NCBI RefSeq assembly: GCF_029263665.1
Contig: NZ_JAJUFQ010000006.1
Span: forward strand, 242,085-306,084
Source of the DNA: Halomonas sp.
Lineage (GTDB): Bacteria > Pseudomonadota > Gammaproteobacteria > Pseudomonadales > Halomonadaceae
DNA length: 64,000 nucleotides
Direction of reading: 5' to 3'
The stretch's first letter is position 1; every line of letters starts with the position of its first letter. Both the position numbers and the translations under genes were made by a program. Under the pieces are notes generated by a model that saw nothing but the letters and a program-made list of their open reading frames with translations, searched no databases and was not told the DNA's origin. This document shows, piece by piece, positions 42,223 through 52,101 of the stretch.

Positions 42223-44340
42223 ATGAACTTTCTTGCTCCTGGTCCAAAGCTGCATCCACTAAGTGTGGCCGTTCGTCGTGTTCTGGGGATGTCCCTGCTA
42301 AGCCTGACTGCACCGGTCCTGGCCCAGGATGCGGATGTCACTGACGTGGAAAGTGACACCATCGTAGTGACAGGAACGGCACTGAAAGTTGCCATGCCTG
42401 TTCTCGAGACCCCGCGTTCCACTTCTCAGGTGTCCCGGGAAGAGCTCGACGACCATGCCGTCAACAAGTATGACGAGGTCTTTCGCTATCGCAGTGGCGT
42501 GCTTTCTGCCCCCTACGGCCAGGACAACAAGGCGGACTGGTTCTTCATTCGCGGTTTCAATGCGGAAGACTCCACCTATCAGGATGGCCTGCGCCAGTTC
42601 CGCGAAGGGGGGTATTTCTGGTGGACCACGGAGCCCTTCGGCCTGGAGAGCGTCGAGCTGCTCAAGGGACCGGCCTCGATCCTCTATGGTGAAGCGCCTC
42701 CCGGCGGCATCATCAACGCCATCAGCAAACGGCCGACCGAAGAACAGCAGAACATGATCGAGCTGCAGTATGGCACCAATGATCATCAGCAGGTGGGCAT
42801 CGACAGCTCCGGCCCCTTGGCCGACGATGGCAGCGTGCGTTATCGCGTGGTAGGGCTGTTCCGTTCAGAAGACGGTGAGATCGACGACACCGACAATGAG
42901 CGGGTCTATTGGGCACCGAGCCTGGCGTGGGATATCAATGAAGATACTTCGATCACCTTCCTGGCCAGCTATCTGAAGGACCATGGCACCCCGACCAATG
43001 GCTTCAAGCTGCCCTATGGCACAGTCAACGATACACCATTCGGGCGCCTCGACCCGGAAGACAACCTGGGCGAACCCGATTATGAGCGTCAGGAGCACGA
43101 ACAGTGGTCGCTGGGCTATGAACTGACCCATCAGCTCGATGATACCTGGGAGCTGCAGCAGAACCTGCGCTACAGCGAGCTGAGCCTGCTTGAGCGCGAC
43201 GTGTACGTCTCCTTTATAGACCGAAAATATGACCCTACTGGCCGTCATGCCCAGCGTGGTTTGACCTATCGTGATGGCGATTACGATGCCCTTACCGTCG
43301 ACAACCGTGCCATCGGGCGCTGGTATACCGATCGCCTCGAGAACACCCTGCTGGTAGGGGTGGATTACCAGCACCTCGATATCAATTACGACAACCTCGA
43401 CAATTTTGCCTTTGGCGATCCCTTCGATATCTTCGACCCACAGTACGGCAACTTCACGCCAGCGGATCGTGATTCGGCCGCCGAGCATGAGGAAGGCAAG
43501 CAGCAGATTGGGGTGTATCTGCAGAACCAGCTGCGTCTGGACGATCGCTGGATATTCCTCGCCGGCCTGCGCCATGACAGTGTCGATACCAAGAACCGCA
43601 TCAAGAATGGGGCCAATCAGGATGCCTCAGACGATAATCTGTCGTTCTCCGGCGGTGTGATGTACCTGGGTGATTACGGTATTTCCCCTTACCTGAGCTA
43701 TAGCGAGTCTTTCAGTCCCCAAATTGGCAGTGATCCAGATGGCAAGGCTTATAGCCCCAGTGAGGGCAAGCAGTGGGAGCTGGGGGTGAAGTATGCACCG
43801 GACTGGCTGGACGGTTATGTCACCGCCGCGGTGTTTGACCTGACCGAAAGCGATACGCTGTATACCAGTGGCGAATCCAGTAGCCGCCAGGGTGGGGAGC
43901 GTCAGTCACAGGGATTTGAAATCGAAGGTGTGGGTTACTTGACCGACGACCTCAAGCTTACTGCCGCCTATACCTATAACGACGTACGGGTCGACTTGGG
44001 CAGCGAAAGCGAAAACAAGGACCTGCGTGCCGGTCTGATTCCGCGTAATCAGGCTTCGGTGTGGCTGGATTACGCTTTCCCGGGCGCCCTGCATGGCCTC
44101 AATGTCGGCGGTGGTGTGCGTTACGTCGGGGAGAGCGTGGACAATCCGGCCTATTCGGACACCAAGGTGGACAGCTACACCCTGGTGGATGCCAAGCTGC
44201 GCTATGACATCACACCGAGCTGGACGGCTCAGGTCAATGTCAACAACCTGACCGATGAAGAGTATGTCAGCGGTTGTGACTACTGGTGCTACTACGGTGA
44301 AGGTCGCAGTGTGGTTGGTAGCCTGAGGTACAATTTTTAA
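42223..44340 (+). CDS. TonB-dependent siderophore receptor (FhuA/FoxA-like, hydroxamate type)
   Basis: A 705-residue outer-membrane receptor: signal peptide (to PVLAQ), TonB box-like DTIVVTGTAL, plug with FFIRGFNAEDSTYQDGLRQF (in parts: FFIRGFNAEDS, TYQDGLRQF) and VELLKGPASILYGEAPPGG, then a beta barrel ending YGEGRSVVGSLRYNF. The C-terminal CDYWCYYGEGRSV cysteine pair is shared by FhuA-type ferrichrome/hydroxamate receptors and recurs in the receptor at 56642. The start was set at MNFLAPGP because the open frame further upstream overlaps the exporter gene. The stop codon region is duplicated (19-bp period). Confidence 0.87.
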   Translation: MNFLAPGPKLHPLSVAVRRVLGMSLLSLTAPVLAQDADVTDVESDTIVVTGTALKVAMPVLETPRSTSQVSREELDDHAVNKYDEVFRYRSGVLSAPYGQDNKADWFFIRGFNAEDSTYQDGLRQFREGGYFWWTTEPFGLESVELLKGPASILYGEAPPGGIINAISKRPTEEQQNMIELQYGTNDHQQVGIDSSGPLADDGSVRYRVVGLFRSEDGEIDDTDNERVYWAPSLAWDINEDTSITFLASYLKDHGTPTNGFKLPYGTVNDTPFGRLDPEDNLGEPDYERQEHEQWSLGYELTHQLDDTWELQQNLRYSELSLLERDVYVSFIDRKYDPTGRHAQRGLTYRDGDYDALTVDNRAIGRWYTDRLENTLLVGVDYQHLDINYDNLDNFAFGDPFDIFDPQYGNFTPADRDSAAEHEEGKQQIGVYLQNQLRLDDRWIFLAGLRHDSVDTKNRIKNGANQDASDDNLSFSGGVMYLGDYGISPYLSYSESFSPQIGSDPDGKAYSPSEGKQWELGVKYAPDWLDGYVTAAVFDLTESDTLYTSGESSSRQGGERQSQGFEIEGVGYLTDDLKLTAAYTYNDVRVDLGSESENKDLRAGLIPRNQASVWLDYAFPGALHGLNVGGGVRYVGESVDNPAYSDTKVDSYTLVDAKLRYDITPSWTAQVNVNNLTDEEYVSGCDYWCYYGEGRSVVGSLRYNF

Positions 44341-44363
44341 AGGGGACAATTTCTTTTAAAGGA
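44334..44363. repeat. 19-bp duplication of the receptor stop region
   Basis: TTTTTAAAGGGG (with the stop TAA at 44338-44340) is repeated as TTTTAAAGGAGA 19 bp downstream, giving a second TAA in the same setting. Confidence 0.5.
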
Positions 44364-44421
44364 GACGACTTCGCACGGAGGATCGTTTCCCCAAGGAAGT
44401 ACCCGATATCACCTGAATAAA

Positions 44422-44456
44422 AGACCGGCCCTGAAATTTCAGGGCCGGTCTTTTTT
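44422..44456. terminator. Strong bidirectional terminator
   Basis: GACCGGCCCTGAAA and TTTCAGGGCCGGTC form a 14-bp stem, with A-rich left and T-rich right flanks (six T). It separates the receptor from the convergent universal stress protein gene. Confidence 0.95.
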
Positions 44457-44521
44457 ATTGTGTCGCTTTTCCCGGACATCATCATCTCTGTTGCCATGGA
44501 TGGTGGTATGCCATGAATCTG

Positions 44522-44548
44522 CGGTAATGACTAGTGTACGGTAATGAC
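44522..44548. repeat. 17-bp duplication at the universal stress protein stop
   Basis: CGGTAATGAC occurs at 44522-44531 (just past the stop) and 44539-44548 (last codons of the gene), so the final codons are copied beyond the stop TAG. Confidence 0.5.
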
Positions 44549-44968
44549 GTGGCAATCAGCAGAGTGACTGACTTTATGGGCAATACTGCCGACCATCAAT
44601 CCCTCGATATCACTGAGGCCGCGGCTACCCATCACGATGGCCTCGACGCCTTTTTCCTTGGCTGTGGATACAATGACCAAGCGAGGATCCCCTTGGGTCA
44701 GTATGGATGTGGTGTCGATGCCTTGAGTTCTGGCTGCATCGGTAGCTTTTTCCAGCAGCTCTCGTCCAACCTGGTCTCGTTGCTCTTGCGTGGCCCCCAT
44801 AGGAACGGCAGCCAATCCCCATATCAGCAGGGGTTCGTTGGGCAGAGGTTCAGGGATATGCAAGAGAATGATCTGGCCACCCTCTGGCGAGACAAGTTTG
44901 CAGGCGACGCTGAGCGCCAGGCGTGAGTATTCAGAACCATCTAGAGGGACAAGAATGGATGTGAACAT
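44531..44968 (-). CDS. Universal stress protein (UspA family)
   Basis: A 145-residue UspA-fold protein. It starts with SILVPLDGSEYSRLAL and carries the ATP-binding pattern G-x2-G-x9-G-S in GSRGLSDIEGLMVGS. Family members bind ATP and protect cells during stress; no specific role can be given. The start MFTSILVPLD was chosen because GGGAGG precedes it; the longer frame upstream is not conserved-looking. It stands 121 bp downstream of msrA on the same strand. Confidence 0.9.
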   Translation of the reverse strand: MFTSILVPLDGSEYSRLALSVACKLVSPEGGQIILLHIPEPLPNEPLLIWGLAAVPMGATQEQRDQVGRELLEKATDAARTQGIDTTSILTQGDPRLVIVSTAKEKGVEAIVMGSRGLSDIEGLMVGSIAHKVSHSADCHVITVH

Positions 44969-45089
44969 GACCCGGGTACCTCCCTTGTCGGTCAATGGTT
45001 CTTTGAGTCTAGTTGGCTTGTTTGGGCACAAAAGTGGGCTGAGCAAGTTCTCTGGGTAAATTCCCTGACGAAGCTCCTTGAAGACAGGA

Positions 45090-45707
45090 TCAGTCCTTGT
45101 CGATATCAAGCCCGGCATTGGCTAGCCGCTGCTGGTCTACCTGCTGGCTGAACCTGTCCAGGAGAATACGCAGTTTGGGCGTGATCCAGCGTTCACAGAA
45201 AGGACGCTGGGGGTTGCTGTAAAAATAGTTCTGGCATCTCTCCTTGGAGGGGCGAAAGCTGGCAAACGGCAGTACCTGCGTAATGATGGGGGCACTGAAG
45301 TCTGCCTGTAATGCATCCAAGATGTGCTGGGCTTCAAGACCTTGCTGCTCATCAAAGACATACACGGCAGAGCGAAACTGCTGGCGCATGCTGTGCTGGG
45401 CAGTGCAGTGATGGGTATGCAGGTGGATCTCGATAAGGGTCGTGAGAGAAATCGCCGAGGGGTCGAAGTGGACGATGACCGCTTCGGAAAACGCTTCTGT
45501 TTCTCCGTCATGATCATTATCTACGTCATGATCACTCTCTCCGTCATGATCACTTTCTCCTCGTGCAGCCACGAAGCCTTGCTCGACGCTCTCCACGCCG
45601 AGCAATGACTGGAATATCGCTTCCGTGCACCAGTAGCAATTACCACCAAAGGCGACCCGGGATAGCGCTATGGCTGAGGTTTCAGCATGGTAAGCATCTG
45701 GGATCAT
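45090..45707 (-). CDS. msrA: Peptide methionine sulfoxide reductase MsrA, with acidic repeat insertion
   Basis: A 205-residue MsrA, which reduces methionine-S-sulfoxide in proteins. The catalytic motif is GGNCYWCTEA with Cys24 (family: GCFWC), and QHSMRQQFRSAVY and QNYFYSNP follow as expected. Instead of the usual GYAGG segment after VEQGF there is a repetitive acidic insertion at residues 51-69 (ESDHDGESDHDVDNDHDGE), encoded by imperfect 18-bp repeats. Cys29... no second canonical resolving cysteine pair is obvious at the C-terminus apart from Cys in RCQNYF and PFCERW. It may therefore be a functional but divergent MsrA. Confidence 0.82.
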   Translation of the reverse strand: MIPDAYHAETSAIALSRVAFGGNCYWCTEAIFQSLLGVESVEQGFVAARGESDHDGESDHDVDNDHDGETEAFSEAVIVHFDPSAISLTTLIEIHLHTHHCTAQHSMRQQFRSAVYVFDEQQGLEAQHILDALQADFSAPIITQVLPFASFRPSKERCQNYFYSNPQRPFCERWITPKLRILLDRFSQQVDQQRLANAGLDIDKD

Positions 45708-45722
45708 GGCACGTCACCTTTC

Positions 45723-45770
45723 GGTTATCGGGGACAACTTGTATCGGGGGCAGGTTGTATCGGAGACAGG
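45723..45770. repeat. Three 16-bp tandem repeats upstream of msrA
   Basis: Units at 45723-45738, 45739-45754 and 45755-45770, consensus TTGTATCGGGGRCAGG. They end 15 bp from the msrA start codon. Confidence 0.8.
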
Positions 45771-45820
45771 AAGGTCTGTCGTCATCGAGAGGAAAAACCT
45801 TACAGGGACCCTTTCGCCAG

Positions 45821-45870
45821 CAATGAATTTACCAACAATGAATTTGCCAACCATGAATTCACCGGCAATG
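45821..45870. repeat. 15-bp tandem repeats between msrA and fhuB
   Basis: Units CAATGAATTTACCAA (45821-45835), CAATGAATTTGCCAA (45836-45850) and CCATGAATTCACCGG (45851-45865), then a partial CAATGAA. They lie just beyond the fhuB terminator hairpin and are unrelated in sequence to the 16-bp array 50 bp away. Confidence 0.8.
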
Positions 45871-45874
45871 AAAA

Positions 45875-45909
45875 AGCGGAGCCGTCTTCTATTGAAGGCA
45901 AGCTCCGCT
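45875..45909 (-). terminator. Terminator of the fhuCDB operon
   Basis: AGCGGAGC and GCTCCGCT form an 8-bp stem, extended inside by CTTC/GAAG, and the minus strand continues into TTTTT (45871-45875). Confidence 0.75.
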
Positions 45910-45958
45910 GCTCAGCTGGATCCACAGTGACCTGGATGTGTCGAGCCCAGGTAAATGG

Positions 45959-47974
45959 CTAGAGCTTTCTCAGCCCCCACATGAAATAGCCACCGCCAAT
46001 CAAGGATGCGATCAGACCCGCAGGGATCTCTTGAGGAAACAGCAACTGACGTCCGAGCCAATCGGCCAGCACCATCAGCACAGCACCGATCAGGCCGGCT
46101 CCGATCAGATGGAAGCGGGCTCGGGCCAGGCCCAGCATGCGTGCCATGTGTGGAGCCAGCAGGCCGACGAAGGAGAGCGGACCCACTACCAGTGTGGCGC
46201 AGGCGGTGAGTATGGCGACAAGGATCAATAGGCCCAGGCGTGCCTTTTCCACCTGAATGCCAAGCGCTCGAGACGTTGCCGCCCCCAGCGGCATGATATC
46301 GAGCCAGCGCGATAGTGGGATGACCGCCAGAGCAAAGAGGATGGCAGTGGTCACGACGATCAAGGCAGAGCCAGGTTCAACGTAGTAGGTGGAGCCTGAC
46401 AGCCAGGCAATGACCTGTTGGCCGCGTGGGTCGCCTCCCGCCAGGATGATCGAGCGAACCGCATCGAACAACGCGGTGATCGCAACCCCGCACAGCAATA
46501 GGCGTTCTGGCTGAAACCCACTGCGTGCATTGAGTAGCACCAGCAGCAGCAGGGTGGCCAAGGCGCCCAGGGTGCCGGCTGCGATCAGTACAAGGTTGCT
46601 GGGGCCGGGCACCAGAAATACGGCGACGATCAGGCCAATGGCTGCGCCGCCACTGATGCCGAGCAGTTCGGGACTGGCCATGGGGTTGGCAGTGATTCGC
46701 TGGATCAGGGTTCCGGCGATGGCCAGCAGCACGCCTGCTCCGGCAGCAGCCAGCATGCGTGGCCAGCGCCATTCCAGCACTTCAGGAGATAGGGTCAGTT
46801 GCCAGTGATACTGGCCCATGGCATCGCTGCTGCGGCCGATCACCAGGCTGATCACCGCGATCACACAGAGCAATACGGCAAAACCACCAATCCGTCGCCA
46901 GGGCAACGGATAGCGATGCCCCAGGGACTGGGTTGCCATGGGAGGGCGCTGTGCCGCCAAGCGAATGCGTGGGATCAACCACAGCAGCAGGGGGGCGCCC
47001 AAGGCTGCCGTGGTGGCACCGGTGGGAATCAAGGTCGGTAATTGCCCCGACAGGCCTTGCAACAGCAGATCGGTGGTAGCCAGCAGCAAGGCACCAAGCA
47101 AGGTCGACCATAACAGGCGCTGGCCAAGTCGGCGGGCACCCGCCAGGCGCACGATATTAGGGGCAGCCAGGCCAATGAAACCAATGATACCGACACTGGC
47201 GACAGCACAGCCAGTGATGAAGATCGCCAGGCCCAGCCCGCCCAGACGTAGCCACTTGAGGGAAACACCCAGGCTTCTGGCGCTGGCGTCATCGAGTTCG
47301 AGCAATGCCAGTGGCCGCATCAGCCATACGGCCGCCAGGCCAGCGATGACGACGCGGGGCAACAGATACCAGACTCCTCCCCAGCCGTTCTGGGCCAGAG
47401 AGCCGGCACCCCATACCATCAAGCCGCTGAGGCTCTCTTGGTTGAATAGCAGCAGTACGACGCTCAAGGCACCGAAGTAGAGGTTGACGACCAGTCCACC
47501 GAGCACCACAACGCCGGGCGATAGGCCGCGTCGCCAGGCCAGGGCGAAGACCAGCGCCATGGCCGCAGCTCCTCCGGTCAGGGCTACCCACTCCCGACCC
47601 AGCACCAGTAGCCCCGGGGCGAACAGCGTCGCGACCATCAGCGCCAGGTTGGCGCCGCTGGCCACCCCCAACGTGGTGGGGGCTGCCAGTGGGTTGCGCA
47701 GTACTTGTTGCATCAGCACACCGGCGAGGGCCAGTGCGCCCCCGGCCAGCAATGACATGCTCAGGCGAGGCCACCAGCTGTAATGCAATACCAGGGCCTC
47801 TGGCTCACTGGAGTGCAATGTGAACAGCTCAGAGAATGCTGCACCGATACCACCTAGCGGAGCCAGGGACAGCAGAGCGCTGCCGAGGCACACGATCAGT
47901 AACAGCAGGGTGGCCCGGGAAGGAGAGACCAGACGAGGAGATGCGGAGGGAGCCAGTCGATCAGGCGTCGTCAT
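45959..47974 (-). CDS. fhuB: Ferric hydroxamate ABC permease FhuB (fused double permease)
   Basis: A 671-residue inner-membrane protein made of two fused FecCD-type permease halves (about 1-335 and 345-671), as in E. coli FhuB (660 residues). Each half carries the family motif, for example [21 protein letters not shown] in parts [12 protein letters not shown] and TTLGVASGA, and [20 protein letters not shown] in the second. It transports ferric hydroxamates with FhuC and FhuD. Its start overlaps the fhuD stop by 14 nt. Confidence 0.93.
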   Translation of the reverse strand: MTTPDRLAPSASPRLVSPSRATLLLLIVCLGSALLSLAPLGGIGAAFSELFTLHSSEPEALVLHYSWWPRLSMSLLAGGALALAGVLMQQVLRNPLAAPTTLGVASGANLALMVATLFAPGLLVLGREWVALTGGAAAMALVFALAWRRGLSPGVVVLGGLVVNLYFGALSVVLLLFNQESLSGLMVWGAGSLAQNGWGGVWYLLPRVVIAGLAAVWLMRPLALLELDDASARSLGVSLKWLRLGGLGLAIFITGCAVASVGIIGFIGLAAPNIVRLAGARRLGQRLLWSTLLGALLLATTDLLLQGLSGQLPTLIPTGATTAALGAPLLLWLIPRIRLAAQRPPMATQSLGHRYPLPWRRIGGFAVLLCVIAVISLVIGRSSDAMGQYHWQLTLSPEVLEWRWPRMLAAAGAGVLLAIAGTLIQRITANPMASPELLGISGGAAIGLIVAVFLVPGPSNLVLIAAGTLGALATLLLLVLLNARSGFQPERLLLCGVAITALFDAVRSIILAGGDPRGQQVIAWLSGSTYYVEPGSALIVVTTAILFALAVIPLSRWLDIMPLGAATSRALGIQVEKARLGLLILVAILTACATLVVGPLSFVGLLAPHMARMLGLARARFHLIGAGLIGAVLMVLADWLGRQLLFPQEIPAGLIASLIGGGYFMWGLRKL

Positions 47975-48818
47975 GGGCCGCCTCCGTGGTGGTCGTCATG
48001 GCATCGACCAGTACATGGGCAAAACGCCTGGCAGAGGGCAGGCCACCGAAACTCCACACAGGAGGAAGTACCAGGGTGTCGCCACGCTGGACGCTACCCA
48101 ACTGATGCCACAGGCCACTGCGCTCAAGTTCTTCCTCTACGCCGACCGGCCGGGGTTCCACGATCACCAGACGCGCGTCATTGAATTTGGCCAATTGTTC
48201 GATACCGACCAGGTTGAAACCCCAGGCGTTGGGTTTTTCCGGCCAGGCATTGGTTAGTCCCAAGCGTTGCATGGAGGCGTCATACAAGGAGCCCTTGCCG
48301 AAGATACGGACGTGACGTGCATCCATGAACTGCACCACAAGCAAGGGCCGCTGGTCATCGCTGAGCAGGTCCTTGAGTGCTTCGATGTCGGCTTCACTAT
48401 TGCGGATCAGAGCCTCGGCCTGTTCCTGTTGTCCCGTCTGTTCGCCAAGCCGGCGAGTCATGCTTTCCAACTGGGGCCACAATGGCTTGTCAGGACGATA
48501 GAACTCATAGGTGACCACTGGCGCGATGGTCTGCAACTTGGGAACCAGATTGGTGAACATGGGGGTGAGGATGATCGTATCGGGGGCCAACTTCGCCAAC
48601 AGCTCCATATTGGGCTGACTACGCAGTCCAATGTCGGTGACGCCAGCCGGTACATCCTCTCCGACCCAACTGGTGTAGTCGGCGACCTGCGCTAGAGCGA
48701 TCGGGGGGGCCTCCAGGGCAATCAGGGTTTCGGCCAGTGTCCAATCGAGACTGGCAATGCGCGGTGCAGCGAAGATGCTGGTGCTGACGAGGCTGAGTGT
48801 CAGGCATATCAGTTTCAT
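47961..48818 (-). CDS. fhuD: Ferric hydroxamate-binding protein FhuD
   Basis: A 285-residue periplasmic binding protein with a signal peptide (to SIFA) and the FhuD layout [24 protein letters not shown]... cited in parts [13 protein letters not shown] and VADYTSWV; a conserved Trp-rich region [14 protein letters not shown] follows. It delivers ferric hydroxamates to FhuB. A TTG-initiated frame of 304 residues is possible; the internal ATG gives a cleaner signal peptide. It sits between fhuC and fhuB. Confidence 0.88.
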   Translation of the reverse strand: MKLICLTLSLVSTSIFAAPRIASLDWTLAETLIALEAPPIALAQVADYTSWVGEDVPAGVTDIGLRSQPNMELLAKLAPDTIILTPMFTNLVPKLQTIAPVVTYEFYRPDKPLWPQLESMTRRLGEQTGQQEQAEALIRNSEADIEALKDLLSDDQRPLLVVQFMDARHVRIFGKGSLYDASMQRLGLTNAWPEKPNAWGFNLVGIEQLAKFNDARLVIVEPRPVGVEEELERSGLWHQLGSVQRGDTLVLPPVWSFGGLPSARRFAHVLVDAMTTTTEAAHDDA

Positions 48819-48918
48819 CAGGCGCCTGATACGCGGCGGCTGTTGATGCGATGTAGAGGGCACAGAATGTTCCAACCAATGCGCAAGGCGATGTCAAAAG
48901 GCTCGCTGAAAGCCGCTT

Positions 48919-49686
48919 TCAATGAACGAGGGCAACGCTATGCTCCCCGGAAGGGTGTGGCATGACCTGCATGGGAATGCCATAGATATCTTCCAGCAGG
49001 TCGCTGCGCATCAAGGTGGTCGGGCTGCCTTCGGCGATGACTCGCCCTGTGTGCAGCGCCACCAGGCGATCGCAGTAGCGCGAGGCCATGTTGATGTCGT
49101 GGAGCACGATGATGACGCCCAATCCGAGTTCTCGCGACAGTTTCCTGACCAGCGACATGACCTCGACCTGATGGGCGATATCCAGGGCGGCCAGGGGTTC
49201 GTCGAGCAACAACAGGCGGCTGCCCTGGGCCAGCAGCATGGCCAGCCAGACCCGAGTGCGTTCGCCACCGGAGAGCGTGTCGACCATGCGGTCGGCGAAG
49301 CCTTCGGTATGGGTCAGGGCCATGGCCCTGTCGACATGCTCGATATCATCCTTGCGCGAGCGACCGAGCAGGCCCTTCCACGGGTAACGGCCAAAGGCAA
49401 TCAGCTCACGGCAGGTCAGGCTTTCGGCACTGGGGAGGTGTTGCGGCAAGTAGGCGACTTCTCGGGCGAAGGCACGGCGGCCCCAGGCATTCAGCGGCTT
49501 GCCCTCGAAGTGGATGTCTCCCGCGCTGGCTGGTTGTTGCTGGGCCAGCAGCTTGAGCAGTGTCGATTTACCGGAGCCATTATGTCCGATCAGGCCATGG
49601 ACGCGCCCTGTCTCGAACTGCAAACTGGTAGGGTGCAGTAGGGTTCTACCCTGCACCTCGAAGGTGGCGGCCTGAAGGTCGAACAT
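48919..49686 (-). CDS. fhuC: Ferric hydroxamate ABC ATPase FhuC
   Basis: A 255-residue ATPase with Walker A GHNGSGKST, signature LSGGERTRVW, Walker B LLLLDEP and H-loop VLHD. FHUC-typical stretches such as YLPQHLPSAESLTCRELIAFGRYPW (in parts YLPQHLP, RELIAFGRYPW) support the name. GGAAGG 5 bp before the ATG fixes the start. First gene of fhuC-fhuD-fhuB, with a Fur-like site about 50 bp upstream shared with divergent sodA. Confidence 0.92.
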   Translation of the reverse strand: MFDLQAATFEVQGRTLLHPTSLQFETGRVHGLIGHNGSGKSTLLKLLAQQQPASAGDIHFEGKPLNAWGRRAFAREVAYLPQHLPSAESLTCRELIAFGRYPWKGLLGRSRKDDIEHVDRAMALTHTEGFADRMVDTLSGGERTRVWLAMLLAQGSRLLLLDEPLAALDIAHQVEVMSLVRKLSRELGLGVIIVLHDINMASRYCDRLVALHTGRVIAEGSPTTLMRSDLLEDIYGIPMQVMPHPSGEHSVALVH

Positions 49687-49734
49687 TGCACCTTCCTTGA
49701 AGAAAAGGGTGTTGGAATGTCGCGGAAAATAGAT

Positions 49735-49754
49735 GGGAATGGTTATCAATTTTC
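49735..49754. promoter_or_regulatory. Fur-box-like site between fhuC and sodA
   Basis: GGGAATGGTTATCAATTTTC; the part GGGAATNGTTATCAA recurs at 60819-60833 upstream of fhuF. It sits in the divergent promoter region of fhuC and sodA. Confidence 0.55.
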
Positions 49755-49913
49755 TGCAGATTGTCAATTCCGTCACCGTTCGTTACTTGTGCTATGCCCG
49801 CCAAGCGACGGACCCTCAAGATTTTATGTAGAACCTGCGTAGCGAGAAGACTTCGTCTTCCCTATAGTATGAACCCCCAACCCAATAATTCTGACATGGA
49901 AGGAGGTATCACC

Positions 49914-50525
<612 letters not shown>

Positions 50526-50611
50526 GCCTTGCTGACTGCTTGAGCTGACGCTCGCATTCGTGTGAACGTCGGTGCCCCGGAAGGGGCCTCCAGCGCTGGA
50601 GTCCTCATCCG

Positions 50612-50648
50612 CACCGCGGCCCCCAAAATTGGGGGCCGCGGTGTTTTT
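50612..50648 (+). terminator. Strong terminator after sodA
   Basis: CACCGCGGCCCCC and GGGGGCCGCGGTG form a 13-bp stem around AAAATT, followed by five T. Confidence 0.93.
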
Positions 50649-50658
50649 GACGCTATTT

Positions 50659-50697
50659 TTTGCACTACAGATTTGCACTATGGATTTGCACTACGGA
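50659..50697. repeat. Three 13-bp tandem repeats between sodA and dctM
   Basis: TTTGCACTACAGA, TTTGCACTATGGA and TTTGCACTACGGA follow one another, 18 bp before the dctM stop codon on the other strand. Confidence 0.85.
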
Positions 50698-50714
50698 AAC
50701 GAGTGTTGGATGGC

Positions 50715-52019
50715 TCAGCCACTCATGGCCTGGGGGAGATAAGTGGCGATGCCGGGGAAGACGCTCATCAATATGATGGCGACGATCATCAGGGCGAAGA
50801 ATGGCACTGTTGCCCGGGTGATGGCCATGATGTCCTTTCCTGTCAGCCCCTGGATCACGAACAGGTTGAAGCCCACCGGTGGGGTAATCTGCGACATCTC
50901 GACCACGATCACCAGGTAGATGCCGAACCAGATCAGGTCGAAGCCGGCTGTTTCAATCACGGGCATGATGATCGAGGTCACCAGCAGAATCAGAGAAATG
51001 CCATCGAGGAAGCAGCCCAGGACCAGCAGGAACAGTGTCAATACCACCAGCAGCATGGCAGGTGACAGTCCCAGATCGCCGATTTGCTGAGCCAGGTTCA
51101 TCGGCAGATGGGTGAAGCTCATGGCCGAGGAAAGGAAGGACGCGCCGGCGATGATGAAAGCGATCATGCAGGAAGTGCGTACCGCAGCGAACAGGGCATC
51201 CTTGAAAATAACCGTGTTGAAGTGGCCATTGGCCCGGGCGATCAACATGGACAGCACCACACCACAAGCAGCGGCCTCGGTGGGAGAAGCAATGCCCCCG
51301 TAGATGCTGCCCAGGATGCCACCGATCAAAGCCAGCAAAGGCAGCAGTTGCAGGCTGATGCGCAGTTTTCGAGCCATTGGCATCGGTGCCACCGTTTCGC
51401 CAACCTTGCCTTGCTTGTTACCCACCAGCAGTGCCCAGCCAATGACGTAGGCCATGAACAGGCCAAGCAGCAGCAGGCCCGGGCCAATCCCCGCAATGAA
51501 CAGGCGTGAGATGGACTGCTCGGTCACCACGCCGTAGACAATCATCATGATCGAAGGCGGAATCAACAGACCCAGGGTCGACGCACTGGCCAGGGTGCCG
51601 ATGGCAAGCCTGTCGTCATAGCCGCGCTGTTGCAGTTCCGGCAATGTCATCTTGCCCACGGTGGCACAGGTCGCGGCAGAAGAACCGCACACGGCAGCAA
51701 ACAAGCCACTGCCGATGATATTGGAATGCAGCAGGCGTCCGGGTATACGGCCCAGCCAAGGGGCCAGCGCCTGGAACATGTTGTTGCCCAGCCCAGAGCG
51801 GAACAGGATTTCCCCCATCCAGATGAACATCGGCAGGGCTGTCAGGTCCCAGCCGTAGCTGGCTCCCCAGAAGTCAGAGGCCAGAATGGGACCCGCAGGC
51901 AGAGGGAAGAACAGTGTCAGCACGATCCAGCCAGTGCCGAGCAGGGCGAAGGCGATCCAGACACCACTGCCAAGCAGGAGCGCCAGGGCCAGAAGGGTGA
52001 CGAGGCTGATGGTCAGCAT
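50715..52019 (-). CDS. dctM: TRAP transporter large permease (DctM)
   Basis: A 434-residue inner-membrane protein of the DctM family with about 12 membrane segments. FAAVCGSSAATCATVGKM and SVGLLIPPS-type (TLGLLIPPSIMMIVYG) stretches are characteristic. It is the sodium-coupled transport channel and works with DctQ and DctP. AAGGAG precedes the ATG, itself at the edge of a 17-bp repeat array. Last gene of leftward dctPQM. Confidence 0.92.
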   Translation of the reverse strand: MLTISLVTLLALALLLGSGVWIAFALLGTGWIVLTLFFPLPAGPILASDFWGASYGWDLTALPMFIWMGEILFRSGLGNNMFQALAPWLGRIPGRLLHSNIIGSGLFAAVCGSSAATCATVGKMTLPELQQRGYDDRLAIGTLASASTLGLLIPPSIMMIVYGVVTEQSISRLFIAGIGPGLLLLGLFMAYVIGWALLVGNKQGKVGETVAPMPMARKLRISLQLLPLLALIGGILGSIYGGIASPTEAAACGVVLSMLIARANGHFNTVIFKDALFAAVRTSCMIAFIIAGASFLSSAMSFTHLPMNLAQQIGDLGLSPAMLLVVLTLFLLVLGCFLDGISLILLVTSIIMPVIETAGFDLIWFGIYLVIVVEMSQITPPVGFNLFVIQGLTGKDIMAITRATVPFFALMIVAIILMSVFPGIATYLPQAMSG

Positions 52020-52051
52020 GTGTTCAGCGCTCCTTGTGACTGTGCTTGTTA

Positions 52052-52101
52052 GTGTTTTGTTCTTGTCAGCGTTTTGTTCTTGTCAGTGCTCTTTTCTGTC
52101 A
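52052..52101. repeat. 17-bp tandem array copying the dctQ stop region
   Basis: On the minus strand the dctQ stop starts a unit TGACAGAAAAGAGCAC, followed by TGACAAGAACAAAACGC and TGACAAGAACAAAACAC, then TAACAAGCACAGT and finally the dctM Shine-Dalgarno stretch ACAAGGAG. Thus four successive units each begin with a stop triplet. Confidence 0.88.

Noticed and set aside
45687..45962. Possible small protein with NEFTNNEF-type repeats between msrA and fhuB
   Set aside because: The frame is just the 15-bp DNA repeats read through; no ribosome-binding site, no signal, and it runs into the fhuB terminator.
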